A model generated the notes under the pieces. It searched no databases, had not been told where the DNA came from, and was given only the letters and a program-made list of their open reading frames with translations. Of a stretch of 64,000 bases of DNA, positions 10,901-20,266 are shown piece by piece; within the stretch, counting starts at the first letter, position 1; each line of letters opens with the position of its first letter. Source of the DNA: Anodontia alba (Eukaryota > Mollusca > Bivalvia > Lucinida > Lucinidae); assembly GCA_964016985.1 (NCBI GenBank), contig OZ024828.1:81328033-81392032 (forward strand), in the 5' to 3' direction. Both the position numbers and the translations under genes were made by a program.

Positions 10901-12571
10901 CAGGATTTATGTACATGTAGGGGACCACTAAACATTGCTGCATACTAAACAAGTAAGCTGTGGGCCTCATGGTTTCAGAGAAGAAGATTTTTTAAGGTTT
11001 TTTCCATTATAAGTCTATGGGAGTTAGACCCCTAGGGTGTCACCAATTTGGACCCCAGGGGCTTGATGACCACTAAACATTGCTACATACTAAATATGTA
11101 AGCTGTGGGCCTCATGGTTCTGAGAAGAAGAATTTTTAAGGTTTTGCCATTATAAGTCTATGGGAACTAATGACCCCCAGGGTGTGGCCAATTTGGAGCC
11201 CAGGGGCTTGATTGGCAGGATTTATGTAGGGGACCACTAAACGTTGCTACATACTAAATATATAAGCTCTGGGCCTCATGGTTTCAGACACAAAGATTTT
11301 TTTAAGTTTTTTTTTCCATCATAAGTCTATGGGAGTTCATGACCCCCCTAGGGCATGGCGTTTGGACCCCAGGGGCTTGATTGGCTATGGGCCTCATGGT
11401 TTCAGAGAAGGTTTTTTTTAAGTTTTTCCTATTATAAGTCTATGGTATGGGAGCTATATATCGGCATGGCGACCATCTTGATATACGGACCGTGACCATT
11501 TTTATAAATTTTCAATCCTCCTTTAATACAAGGCTCCACATGAAGTTTGAAGAAATTTGGCCCAGGGGTTTCAGAGAAATCATTCAAAGGTGTGAACCTA
11601 TGGACAGACTGACGATGGACGATGGATGGGGAGTGATCACAATAGCTCATCCTGAACCTCTGGCTCAGGTGAACTAAAAAAGGAGGAGAGATAGTAGACA
11701 AATTCTTTTGTACAAAGGACTAAAGGGTGCTTCCAGCATTTCAATAGGTTACCTTATCCCCCACAATAAGGCACAGTTGAAATCATCACTCATTGACTTC
11801 AAACCCTGGTAGCGAGAACTGCCATTTACAAGGGCTCATTCTTCCCTCATCAGAGATTGGAATGCCTTTCAAGATTCAATTATTTCTTCTTCTGAAGGTG
11901 CAGAAGATAGTGTGGCTATAATATAAGTTTACTCTCTGGTGATAACAGCTAGGGACTAATTTCCCATATCACGCTTCCTAGTGAATGAATATCATTAGAC
12001 GTGTCACCAGTAAAAATTCTGATTCTGAGCTTTCTAAATTCTATTTGTTTAGATGTCTTGTATTGGCTTACTAGAGATAAACACCAAACTAAGCAATTCT
12101 GCTTCTAAAGACACTGACTGTCTAGTTATGGGGAATGCCAGGGCAGATCGATGGGAAATACTCTGTGAAACTAGCAATGCCACATGGAAGGTGACAGTCG
12201 AACCATCGATACATACATGTATCAGCAGGTTATTTACTGACATTCTTCACCACTCTGTATATTGACAAGCCAAATGCTCTACCAACTGAGCTTAGAACTT
12301 GTTAAGGAAGAGTATTGGATAATAAATCTGGAATGAGTTTTTATTTCTCTATAAAATCTTATGTTGTTGGTACCCATCACTAATTAGATGCCTCAGTGAG
12401 TACCCAAAACATAGGTTTTTTATGGAGATCTGGAGAAAAAGTCCTCTAAGTCCCTGTGTACATCACCTGATGCTCTTCTTGTATCCACTCTATGCAAGCT
12501 GAGACCCAGTCATCAGGAACCAGGATGTTATTGTCCAGCAACCATGTCTTGGTCTTATGGATAAGGTTCAT
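1826..12571 (-). CDS. RMI1: RMI1 (RecQ-mediated genome instability protein 1), N-terminal exons, split gene
   Basis: Five short exons (12571-12467, 9648-9502, 7563-7453, 6210-6091, 1959-1826) join in frame to about 205 residues. In order they resemble known RMI1: helical N-terminus (TWLLDNN...ACIEWIQEE), the EQWLLADLHDLE helix, then an OB fold starting NYALQ, IDSILDVGQ, KPTRMLM.KLTDG, QGMEYKPI and FLGGEVD. RMI1 is the nuclear scaffold that binds TOP3A and BLM and promotes dissolution of double Holliday junctions. The insert between OB strands that gates TOP3A (decatenation loop) is kept and spans the exon 3/4 junction. Animal RMI1 usually also has a C-terminal OB fold binding RMI2; it is not found here. 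Either the phase-2 donor after exon 5 leads to exons left of the window, or the frame stops three nucleotides into the intron (ATG TGA), giving a 206-residue short form. Introns are 1.2-4.1 kb and full of MITEs. Confidence 0.93.
2024..2262. repeat. Family G hairpin element
   Basis: The outer inverted repeats CATGACAAAACCTACAA... and TTGTAGGTTTTGTCATG enclose two copies of the gamma-core stem with GACTCAGAT...AGCCTG and its inverse. Confidence 0.75.
2305..2480. repeat. Family R MITE (degraded)
   Basis: The arms ACATTTCAAGCAAAATGTCTC / GAGACAGTTTGCATGAAATG and the end CCAGAGAGTGGTAAGGGTAA match the better copies at 34799 and 61150. Confidence 0.6.
2490..2705. repeat. Family G hairpin element
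   Basis: Same family as 2024-2262: ACAAAACCTACAATAAG at the left, TTGTTGGTTTTGTCATG at the right, and AGACTCAGATCAGCCT with its inverse inside. Confidence 0.7.
2722..2905. repeat. Family A1 palindrome (alpha core)
   Basis: GGTACTTATTGGAAG...TGAGGCGCTTCTAATGAG and AACGCATATTTTTGTCGAG form the alpha-core arms, with TAAGAAAAATAT beside them. The right end resembles CTCTTATCTGGAGCTATG, the terminal repeat of A1. Confidence 0.65.
2911..4886. mobile_element. Array element T1 (about 143 bp tandem units)
   Basis: One end is AACAAGAGGGTCATGATGG and CTCACCTGAG; the other is GTGATCACAATAGCTCACC and CTGAGC. Between them lie about ten diverged units of about 143 bp (GTGACCCAGTTT..., CTTGACCTAGAAATCATCA, CAAAAATGTGACCGCTAGAG). 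Bivalve genomes carry many such elements. No coding capacity is seen, and class and mechanism are not established from this sequence. Confidence 0.75.
5067..5222 (-). mobile_element. tRNA-derived SINE (type 4)
   Basis: Head with A box TGGCTCAGTTGG and B box GGTTCAACCTG on the minus strand. The body CAGTCATTCTCTTCCTTCC and tail ATCAAGAAGGGTAG pair it with 1338-1502. Confidence 0.75.
5255..5452 (-). mobile_element. tRNA-derived SINE (type 5)
   Basis: On the minus strand: A box TGGCTGATTGGTTAGC, B box GGATTTGAATCCTG, then ATGACTGTATGATATTTCA and CAGAGCCTTTCA. The same body recurs at 7118-7293, with a fragment near 12680-12790. Confidence 0.72.
5456..5698 (+). repeat. piggyBac-like MITE, family C
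   Basis: TTAA lies at both ends, with ACTCTTAAAGCGCC and GGCACTTTAAGGG inside them. The centre is the stem GTGGACCCAGATCAGACTG / CAGTCTGATCAGGGTCCAC. Confidence 0.8.
5838..6050. repeat. Family A1 palindrome (alpha core), diverged
   Basis: CATAGCTTAAGGTAGG at the left and CATTAGCTATG at the right with GTGGGTACTCATTAG / CTTCTAATGAGTACCC inside. It lies 40 bp from RMI1 exon 4, within intron 4. Confidence 0.65.
6091..6210 (-). CDS. RMI1: RMI1 exon 4
   Basis: This exon encodes 40 residues, phase 0/0, with acceptor TGTTTTACAG|TGGGAA and donor TCAAAG|GTAATG. It has the conserved KPTRMLM and LTDG...VQGMEYKPI motifs of the OB-fold beta strands. Confidence 0.93.
6211..6866. other. RMI1 intron 3, part without intact element
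   Basis: It holds a family R fragment (about 6262-6365, TCAGGGTAAAATTTTCAACAG), poly-T tracts, and a diverged family M hairpin (6680-6770, CTCTTTAAGGGAAAAA). No coding sequence is recognised. Confidence 0.5.
6867..7111. repeat. Family F long-hairpin MITE
   Basis: It begins GGGCCCAGTTGTTCAAAG and ends CTTTGAACAACTGGGCCC. The central perfect stem is GTGAGTAGCTTTTGCA/TGCAAAAGCTACTCAC. The whole element is close to one 240 bp palindrome with asymmetric spacers. Confidence 0.85.
7118..7293 (-). mobile_element. tRNA-derived SINE (type 5)
   Basis: Minus strand head TTGGTCAAGCAGTTAGC and B box GGTTTGAATCCTG, then ACTGTATGGCATTTC and CAGAGCCTTTCAG. Sister of 5255-5452. Confidence 0.72.
7453..7563 (-). 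CDS. RMI1: RMI1 exon 3
   Basis: This exon encodes 37 residues, phase 0/0, with acceptor CATATTAG|ATCGAC and donor AAGCCT|GTAAGT. It reads IDSILDVGQSFYSQQQKVRG and on to ...EEQTLKP, matching the RMI1 segment that enters the TOP3A-gating loop. Confidence 0.92.
7595..7770. repeat. Family A1 palindrome (alpha core), well preserved
   Basis: Arms GGTACTCATTAGAAGCACC and its inverse meet at TCACTGAGG. CATAGCTCTCAATAAG marks the left end. It lies in RMI1 intron 2. Confidence 0.78.
7771..9080. other. RMI1 intron 2, mostly unique sequence
   Basis: At 8233-8310 there is a truncated pogo-like end (CAGTCAAACTTAAATGGC...CATCTTTGGGACCATGG). Otherwise no gene, RNA or recognised repeat is visible. Confidence 0.5.
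9085..9215. repeat. Family A1 fragment
   Basis: TTCTTATTTCTCCATAAAAAC, GGTACTCATAAAAAG and CACTGAGGTGCTTCTAAGG give a worn alpha core. Confidence 0.6.
9227..9448. repeat. Family F MITE, rearranged
   Basis: GGCCTAGTTGTTCAAAG and TTTTGAACAACTGGGCCC ends and AAAGCTACTCACATTTTTTC are family F. The stem is partly lost on the left arm. Confidence 0.7.
9502..9648 (-). CDS. RMI1: RMI1 exon 2
   Basis: This exon encodes 49 residues and is phase 0 on both sides. The acceptor is TTTTGACAG|GGAGTT and the donor CTTCAG|GTATAC. It carries the helix EQWLLADLHDLE and the NYALQ stretch that starts the OB fold; both are strongly conserved in animal RMI1. Confidence 0.92.
9855..10018. repeat. Family L repeat with beta-type core
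   Basis: CTCTTTAAACCTTTCTATTTCC, GTGTAGACTCTGATCAGACG and the inverse ACCTGGATTTGTACTG. A related copy lies at 32200-32370. Confidence 0.5.
10058..10082 (+). repeat. Poly(A) tract
   Basis: About 24 consecutive A residues at the left border of array element T2. Confidence 0.9.
10085..11684. mobile_element. Array element T2 (about 155 bp tandem units)
   Basis: About nine diverged units (GGCTTGATTGGCAGGATTTA, GACCACTAAACATTGC, GGGCCTCATGGTTTCAGAG, CATTATAAGTCTATGGGAG). The right end carries GGACGATGGATGGGG then GTGATCACAATAGCTCATC, the same terminal module as T1. No coding sequence. It lies inside RMI1 intron 1. Confidence 0.75.
11700..12325. other. RMI1 intron 1, unassigned with SINE-like head
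   Basis: Minus strand 12297-12262 reads AAGCTCAGTTGGTAGAGCA, an excellent tRNA A box, but the only B-box-like sequence (GGTTCGACTGT) is 80 bp further on. It is probably an old or interrupted SINE. Nothing else is recognised. Confidence 0.4.
12330..12440. repeat. Family A1 fragment
   Basis: TTATTTCTCTATAAAATCTTATG, GGTACCCATCACTAATTAG and GAGTACCCAAAACATAGG. It ends 27 bp from RMI1 exon 1. Confidence 0.6.
12467..12571 (-). CDS. RMI1: RMI1 exon 1 (start codon)
   Basis: This exon encodes 35 residues from ATG at 12571. An in-frame TGA lies nine bases upstream and A is at -3, which fix the start. It encodes the first helices of the RMI1 N-terminal bundle (TWLL..., ACIEWIQEE). It ends phase 0 at CAG|GTGATG. 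No 5' UTR splice or promoter can be placed with confidence. Confidence 0.9.
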
Positions 12572-13057
12572 TTTTAGTCAATTACATCTGTAAATCTGAA
12601 AACTGAAGCAAAGTTCTAATAAATAACCATAGCTTCAAATAAAAGGGTTGGATGCTGATTATTTGGTGCTTTACATACAACACCCCCTTTCAACACAGTT
12701 TAATTCATATTGATAAAATTTAAGTTTGTGCAATGAAGGGCTGTACAGTCATATGTTGAAATCCACCTCATGATCACAAGTCGGTGTGCATCCGGATGCT
12801 TCTGTCAGATAAGAGGGGTAGTCCAACAAGTTAGACGCATGCACCCATTTATTGATAATTGCTGTTTATAGATGTGCATGCATTCCAAAGAATAATAAAA
12901 ACATAAATAGCAGCATATAAACGTAAAATATGAACATCTGGAACTCTCATGTATCTAAAAAGAGGGGCAGCCATGAAGTTACTGAGGGGCCTGACAAAAA
13001 GCCTACAAAAATGAACAACACAAAAATAGGCTAGTTCAGGTATGATAGAGGGGATGA

Positions 13058-13287
13058 TTTTTTTTTTTTTTTTGATTTGGGTTTTACGGCCCTTTCAAGA
13101 ATATTTCACTTATATCGAGCCGACCGTTCATCGAAGGTGGGTGAAAACCGGAGAAAAACCACCTGACCATCCATAAGCAGAACTTGGCTTTCCCATATAT
13201 GACCCGAGCCAGGCTCGAACCACAGCGGTGAGAAACCTAATGGATTAAGAGTCAACTCTCTTATCCACTAGGCTACGAGGGCCCGTC
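13058..13287 (-). mobile_element. tRNA-derived SINE with perfect target-site duplication
   Basis: Minus strand: tRNA-like head with A box TAGCCTAGTGGATAAGAG and B box GGTTCGAGCCTGG, a middle with GGTTTTTCTCCGG, and the end GGCCGTAAAACCCAAATC followed by a poly(A) tail. A 14 bp direct repeat GATAGAGGGGATGA flanks it exactly (13044-13057 and 13288-13301), so the insertion is young. The body resembles the mollusc SINEs described with a conserved central domain; this assignment is from memory. Confidence 0.9.
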
Positions 13288-13301
13288 GATAGAGGGGATG
13301 A

Positions 13302-13802
13302 AAGAAAAAAAAAAAGTTCCATGGAAGCAGATATCACAGACACCGCGGCCTTAGAACAGAAGACGAGTAACTTATGAAATCCACCACTGGCACCAGGGTT
13401 GGTGTGTGGTTCAGTGGACGGACATGGGAAGGCAAAGTGGTGACAAATCTTCACCATAATGTAGGGTCAAATGTCGTATCGTTGGACCGTTGTAGTGTTA
13501 ATTATAAGATTTATAAAACTTTTAATACACTTTTACTTGGTGGGCAGTTGGTATACTTCCATATTTAGAGAATGATACATCCGAACTTGTGCGCCTTTTG
13601 ACGCTTCCCTTGATTATTCGCATGGCAATCGTGCCACCATCGTGCCTTACTGCTAACACGGCGACCGTGCCGATGATGTGCACCAAGAGAGTGTGGACGG
13701 GTTTTAAAAGCGACAGAGTCGTTAACATTAAGGCATTTCCTGCAGCTATCTGTCAGTAGTATTCTTGACTCCATTATCCAATCTAAAAATTATTTAGCAG
13801 TT
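13302..13802. other. Unassigned region upstream of RMI1, relatively CpG-rich
   Basis: Positions 13570-13700 have more CG dinucleotides than their surroundings and open frames on both strands without a recognisable protein. It could contain the RMI1 promoter or a non-coding first exon; no sequence signal proves it. Confidence 0.3.
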
Positions 13803-13939
13803 CGAGGCGGTTCTAACGAGTACCCACAAGCTATGTTTTTGAGCAGAAATATGAAAAATATCAGAGTTTTTTATATGAAAATTTTCAGTTTTTGGAGGTG
13901 AAATTTTCTATGTATTTGAATAGGCATGTTTTCGTAATG
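13803..13939. repeat. Half copy of family A2 element
   Basis: It starts inside the alpha core (CGAGGCGGTTCTAACGAG, TACCCACAA) and runs to the terminal GGCATGTTTTCGTAATG. The left arm is absent. Confidence 0.75.
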
Positions 13940-14123
13940 GGAAGCGCCCTGAATCTGTACACCCAAAACAATCAACAGCGTACCAAAGGAAAAAAACACA
14001 AGTCGACGGCTGAAAGTTTTCAACGGGAACATCCGATAAGAATGCAGTTTTTGGCATCATCGTGTGGGTGGGAGAGATGAATTATTTTATTTGTATCACT
14101 GTAATTACCACTGACAGTAGTGC

Positions 14124-14127
<4 letters not shown>

Positions 14128-14182
<55 letters not shown>
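14128..14182 (+). repeat. (GT)n microsatellite
   Basis: About 27 uninterrupted GT repeats. Confidence 0.95.
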
Positions 14183-14185
<3 letters not shown>

Positions 14186-15239
14186 CCCCGTATTGTAGAC
14201 GCGGCTCAATCAGTGACTTTACTGTTTCTGTCACCCGTCAATAGGATGAATCCAAGTAGATAAATTCGAAGTTAAGACCAATTTTCCACTTATATATATA
14301 GGAAATTGTTCAAACACATTCAATATTCCTAGACATCTGATAGCTGCTAGCGTCTATATATATGTTTGGTTTCTATAAACTATGGCCACTTAATTGCGTC
14401 TGTCCGACGTTCATATCAAAATTAGGACAGGCGCCAAGCTTACAAAAAAGCAGTCGGACTAGTGCCGATTGTTTCAGTTTAAACCACGGATCAGAATCAT
14501 AGTAATAAATGTTATTTAACAAGTTCACATGATTGTGCTTATCACACATCTCGCTTCAGGGGGTAGCGCACATTGAGCACATAACATATCCGCGTGCTAA
14601 TGTAAAAATTCTGAATATACACGCGTTCGAAGCTTAACTTCACTTGGCAAAATCACAAAATACCCCAAAAGAGGTTCAGAATGCATATTCAGGCGCCCTG
14701 AATTTCAAAATTTTCTCTGGGAGGGCCAGGAACCCCCATATACGAAGGGGAAAGTCCACTCTTGTACTCACCCCCCCCCCCCGCCCCCGTACCTCCCCAA
14801 GCACACACACACACACGCACACACACACACACCGACTTGCGGTTTTGCGTATTGGGCTTGCGTAACATTTAAAAAAAATCTGGCTACCCTCCTGAGCGCT
14901 AAATCACGCGATCAGAATTACCGAATGGTGATCAGTTTACAAAGAAGCAGGGCCTATTGCGTTAAAGTTTAATTGCTGTACACACAGATTCCAACGAAGT
15001 TTATTTATGAATTCATTGTAAATAAACAATCAGCGCTAGTCGTATAGTTTTGCAATGCACATGTGGAGCTAATGATCGACGTAGTACAGTTGGCGCTATG
15101 CGGACAGTCAGTCGGATGTGACCGGTGCAGTTCTAGTGGTCATGGGTGGTCATTTTCTTACACAGCCCATAGGTCTAGGTTCACGGGGGTCTATATTGTA
15201 TTGGTTTGTTAATGTGATGAAATATCAGTTTAATAAAAA
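14183..15239. other. No gene recognised
   Basis: Mostly unique AT-rich sequence, with a C tract (14770-14782) and a short CA repeat (14802-14832). No ORF worth calling. Confidence 0.5.
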
Positions 15240-16060
15240 AAAAAAAAATAGAGAATAACTATTAAAGGTATTAACGTAACTGCAAAACCAATTGCTGTGA
15301 CTGTCCTGATGAATGTTTAAGCGACGTGGCATGCAGGATGATCTCCTCCACCAAGTTGACTATTTTGGGTGCTTCGTATTATTTACCTAGTGATTGATTG
15401 ATTGTGTGCATTTCGGACACTGGATGAGGTTGTTTTAGATGGTACAGGCAACAATACAGTATGCTCTATTCTGCCTCGTCCAATCGCTTTCGATGGGCAC
15501 TTGATGTAAAACGAACATGCACTTGATCGTCCGGTTGTTGGGTTTTTAATATCACGAATACTGCTAATTAATATTTTTTTATTTAATGATTAGAGAATAT
15601 ATGTTCAGATATTAGCGTAAATACAAGACCAGTTGCTATGTGTTCTGGAGTGCTTAACCCTTAAACTGCCAATCACAACAATTGTCGTCTTTTTTGTCAT
15701 CTGCTTGTGATTTTAAAAGTCATTTTTGCAAACATTGTGGACCCAGATCAGGTCCACACTGTTTGCCTGTATGCAGAAATAGGATTGAAAAGTTTGCAAG
15801 AATATTCAGCAGACGACATTTTCAGGTGCAGTTAAGGGTTTTAAGCGACGTAGCATACAGAGTGGTCTTTTTTACCAAGTGGACTACTTTGGGTGCTTGT
15901 ATTTATTTATTGTGTGCATCGAACCCACTGGATGAGGTTGTTCTGGAGGGTACAGGTAACAAAGCTGTATGCTCTGATCTGCCTCGTTCTGTTGCTTTCG
16001 ATGAGCACTTGAGTTAAAGGAGCATGTACCAGAGAGCCTTGCTGTTGGGTTTCATGGAGG
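15240..16060 (+). repeat. Tandem segmental duplication (two copies of about 300 bp)
   Basis: The first copy runs about 15240-15550 and the second about 15590-16060. Both contain TTTAAGCGACGT...GCAT, GGATGAGGTTGTT, GTACAGG and CTTTCGATG.GCACTTGA. Only the second copy contains the family C insertion at 15654-15844. Confidence 0.75.
15654..15844 (+). repeat. piggyBac-like MITE, family C, in a filled site
   Basis: TTAA at both borders, CCCTTAAACTGCC start, GTGGACCCAGATCAG / GGTCCACACTG stem (shortened loop), AGACGACATTTTCAG end. The sister duplication copy at about 15325 has a single TTAA at the same place. Confidence 0.82.
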
Positions 16061-16257
16061 GAACATTAAATGGTTCGTTGATGATGCATTAAACATCTCT
16101 GTCTGTGTAGTTCGTTAAGATTTATGGGGACAGATTTGTTTATGGTACATATACAAATCGTTTTTTATTACACAGCCGGTGCGCAGCTTTTGTCATGTCA
16201 ACAATTTGTTGTAAGTTTCAGGGAGTATACCTTTGACTCTCATGTTATGTTGTTGCT

Positions 16258-16259
16258 GT

Positions 16260-16295
<36 letters not shown>
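16258..16295 (+). repeat. (GAT)n microsatellite
   Basis: About 12 GAT repeats. Confidence 0.9.
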
Positions 16296-16298
<3 letters not shown>

Positions 16299-16317
16299 GT
16301 TGTTTTGTTGTTTTTTA

Positions 16318-19300
16318 ACTCACCTGAGCAAGGCTCAGGATAAGATATTGTGATCACTTGCCGTCTGTCGTCGTCGGTCCGTCATCCGTCGTCCGTCCAT
16401 CCACACCTTTGAACGACTTCTCCTCTGAAACCTTTGGGCAAATTTTCTTCAAACATTATGTGGAGCCTTCTGTTTAAGGGGGGTGGGGTTGAAAATTTGT
16501 ATAAATGGTCAGGGTCCGTTGACCAAGATTACCGCACTGCCCATATATGGTAACATCACTTAAAAATCCTCTTCTCCAGAACCAAGAAAGCTTCAAGGCT
16601 GAATCTTGGTATAAAGCATCATGGACTCAAGGTCTACCAAGTTTGTTCAAACGATAACCCTAGGCTGACCTATGACTTTTTTTACGGCAAGGTCAAATTT
16701 GCGTCCCAATGCATTTGTATGGGGAAAATGTTGAAAAAGTCTTTCTCAAAATGTATTTAAGACTAATGGCCGAAACTTACAATGCGTGATTAAAGTAGTA
16801 AAACATTTTAGTTATAATCAAAATTTTGTCCCCTGGGGGGTTATCTGCCCTTACCCCTGGGCTATATACATGTATAAATTTGTGTAATTTTTAAATGTCT
16901 TCTTTTCTGAAAGCGCTTGAGCGATTTTCATCTGTTTTCTGTCAAAAGTGTATTGCCAAGGACCTCTGACGGTAACATAGGCAATCTGCCTATTTTTTAG
17001 CGGGTTGCTTCCATGATTTCCCAGTACTATTATATTAGGTATTTTTAGGAAGACACATGTTCTATAAAGAAGCAGAAATAGCCAGATATTACATATTTAT
17101 CATACAGAAGCTGTATTTTATTTATATAGGAGGGATGGGTAACATTTTTTTGAAAAATTAAATTGATCCAGATTTGGATTTTTTTTTTCATGTAAGTGAA
17201 TGTTTATGCATATCTTTATAAAATACACATTTACATTTGGGTATATAGCCAATTATTTGACTACAATTGATGGTATAAATGTACTTTTTCCACAGAAAAA
17301 TAAAAACATGTACCAAACATTTAATATACCCTATAGCAGTGCTAGTATTTATTGCTCAGTGATCCCATTTGTAACCAGATGCTCCGGGAAGCTTGTTATC
17401 ATAGAGATAACAATCAGTATGTTTTTACAATTTTTATACAAATTAATAAGTTTTGGAATGTCATTAGATCTACAAGACAATATAGATAATTAAGAACCAG
17501 GGTTAATTTTGTCACAGTAGAATAAGAAATAAAAAATACATCTGTCTGCTTAACTGGAGCCCTGTAGTGAATCCCACATCTTTTGGTTCCACTTCATTGG
17601 CTATATACAATATATGCACAGGTAGCTTGTGTTGTACCGTTGCCTCCCAAAATGCACATTACTGACTCAGACTTTAAATCCGTGAGGTACTGAGTGGAGG
17701 CTGCATTTCTGCAACAGAAGTCAGGCAGATGGCCAAATATATGGATCGATTAAATCGTAGTGTTTACTAGCATGAATATGCCAGAACATAACAGTTCAGA
17801 TAGTTCAAATGGAAACAGTTGTACTTCTTTCCATGCTTAAAACTGCTACAGTGACAGTGAAAAATAGTTTGTTTGTTTTTTGTCTCTAGGGTATCGTTCC
17901 CCACCCCCCACCCCACCCCTTGCCTCAGGTAGCCACTTACATATGTTGTGTAAAATATGCATATACAAATGCCTGCAAAGGATTAGCTGAGGCGGGGGGG
18001 GGGTGGGGGGGGGGGGACAGTACTTTATAAAAAAAAACTTTTCCATTTTCCGTGCATTTCAATAGCAAAAATGAACAGTTTTACCCAATTTTAGGGTTCA
18101 AACACATTTGATTTGAAAAAAGAAATTGTTTTCATAACAGTAATGATGGGTCATTAGAGGTCCACTGCAATAAAAATTATGGATTTTACTGAAACTTTAT
18201 TTTCGTTCATTTCGTAGGCAAATTTACATTGCTACTGTCAGAGGTCCTTTGTTCAAACCGTTCCGCGCCATCGAACAAGATGGCCGCCATGCCCATATAT
18301 GGTAAAACACTTAAAAATCTTCTTCTCCAAAACCAAGAATGCTTTGGGGCTGAATCTTGGTATATAGCATCGAGGACTCAAGGTCTATCAATTTTGTTCA
18401 AATGATGACTATAGGTTGACATTTGACCTTTTTACGGCAAGGTCAAAATTGCGTCCCTATACATTTATATGGGGAAAATGTTGAAAAAAGCATTTCCCAA
18501 AATGTGTTAAAGACTAATAGCTGAAACTTACAATGTATTATTAAAGTAGTAAAACATCTTAGTTATAATCAAAATTTTGGCCCTTGAGGGTTATCTGTCC
18601 TTGTCACTGGACAATATACATGTATAAAATTTTGTAATTTTTAAATGTCATGTCTGAAACTGCTTGAACAATTTTAGCCAGATTTCCCATGGGCTTGTGT
18701 GATTTTTAAATGTATTTTTCTCTGAAAATGCTCGAGCAATTTTCACCAGATTTTATATGAGGCCTTCTGTCAAAAGGGCATTGCCAATTTGTTCAAATGG
18801 TTCCGCGCAGTTGAACAAGATGGCCGCCATGCCCATATATATTAGAAACACTTAAAAATCGTCTTCCCCAGAAACAAAAATAGCTTTGGGGCAGAATCTT
18901 GGTATATAGCATCGAGGACTCAAGGTCTACCAAATTTATGCAAATGATGACCATAAGTTGACCCTTGACCTTATTACGACAAGATCAAATTTGCGTCTCC
19001 ATGTATTTGTGTGGGGAAAATGTTGAAAAGTCATTTTCTCAGAATCTGTTAAAGACTAATATCTGAAACTTACAATGTATGATTAAAGTAGTAAAACATT
19101 TTAGTTCTAATCAAACTTTTGTCCCTTGAGGGTTATCTGCCCTTGTCACTGGACAATATACATGTATAAAATTTTGTAATTTTTAAATGTCTTCTTCTCT
19201 GAAACTGCTTGAACAATTTTAAACAGATTTCCCATGGGCCTTCTGTCGAAAGCGTATTGCCAATTGTTTTAAATGGTTCCGCGCAATTGAACAAGATGGC

Positions 19301-20062
19301 CGCCATGTCCATATATGGTAAAAACTCTTAAAAATCTTTTTTTCCAGAACCATTAAAGCTTTGGGGCTGAATCTTGGTACATAGCATCGTGGATTCAAGG
19401 TCTACCAAGTTTATTCAAATAATGATCATAGGTTGACATTTGACCTTTTTACGGCAAGGTCAAATTTGTGTCTCTATAGATTTGTATGGGGGTGGGGGTG
19501 GGGCGGGGGGGGGGAGTTGAAAAAAAAAAAAAAAACATTTTTTTTTCAATATGTCTTAAAGACTAATGGCAGAAACTTACAATGAATGATTAAAATAGTA
19601 AACCTTTTTAGTCAGGATCAAAATTTTGCCCATGGGGGTTATCTGCCCTTGTCACTGCTATACACAGGTGTAAAACCATGAAATCTGTAAACGTCTTCTT
19701 CTCTGAAACGACTTGACCAATTTTTACCAGATTTCACATGGGGCCTTTTGTTGAAGGAATGCTGACACTTTGTTCAAATCGTTCTGCATCATTGAACAAG
19801 ATCGCTGCCATGCCCATATATGGTAAAAACACTTAAAAAATCTTCTTCTCCAGTACTAAGAAAGCGTTGATGCTGAATCTTGGTAAATAGCATCGGGGCC
19901 TCAAGGTCTACCAAATTTGTTGAAATGATGAGACTAGGCGGACCTTTGACCTTTTTATGGTATGGTCAAATTTGTGTCCGGGTTGCTGTGGCAATACGGA
20001 AGACTGTTGCATGACATTTGCAAATATGTAGGTGAGCGAATTTTGGCCCATGGGCCTTTTGT
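16318..20062. mobile_element. Array element T3 (about 500 bp tandem units), interrupted
   Basis: The left end has CTCACCTGAGCAAGGCTCAG, TGATCAC and GTCCGTC tracts. The right end is GGTGAGCGAATTTTGG, CCCATGGGCCTTTTG. Inside are five diverged units each starting near AAGATGGCCGCCATGCCC and containing GCTGAATCTTGGTATATAGC and TTGACCTTTTTACGGCAAGG. One unit is split by element U. No coding capacity is seen. Confidence 0.78.
16960..18247. mobile_element. 1.29 kb TIR element U nested in T3
   Basis: T3 sequence stops at TATTGCCAA and resumes at TTTGTTCAAA. The insert has imperfect terminal inverted repeats GGACCTCTGACGGTAACA and TTGCTACTGTCAGAGGTCC. The interior is AT-rich; the only longish ORF (17200-17493) resembles no transposase I know. 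It is non-autonomous or decayed. The target duplication is not clear. Confidence 0.65.
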
Positions 20063-20226
20063 TTTTGTTATTGTGTTTTGTTGTTGTGTGCTTTTTTAAT
20101 TATTTATTTTTACATAATGTTATACATGTAAATAGGTAAATAACTTATAGGAATATGGGCAGAAAATACCCAAGGGACAAAATAGTAACCGAAAGTTTTG
20201 ATCACTTCCACTATTTTTGCAACTTC

Positions 20227-20228
<2 letters not shown>

Positions 20229-20266
<38 letters not shown>
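20229..20266 (+). repeat. Poly(A) tract of about 38
   Basis: Uninterrupted A run after CAACTTCGC. No SINE or LINE body is attached that I can recognise. Confidence 0.9.

Noticed and set aside
15682..16017. 111-codon ORF
   Set aside because: It runs through a family C MITE into the duplicated block; the sister copy is not open.
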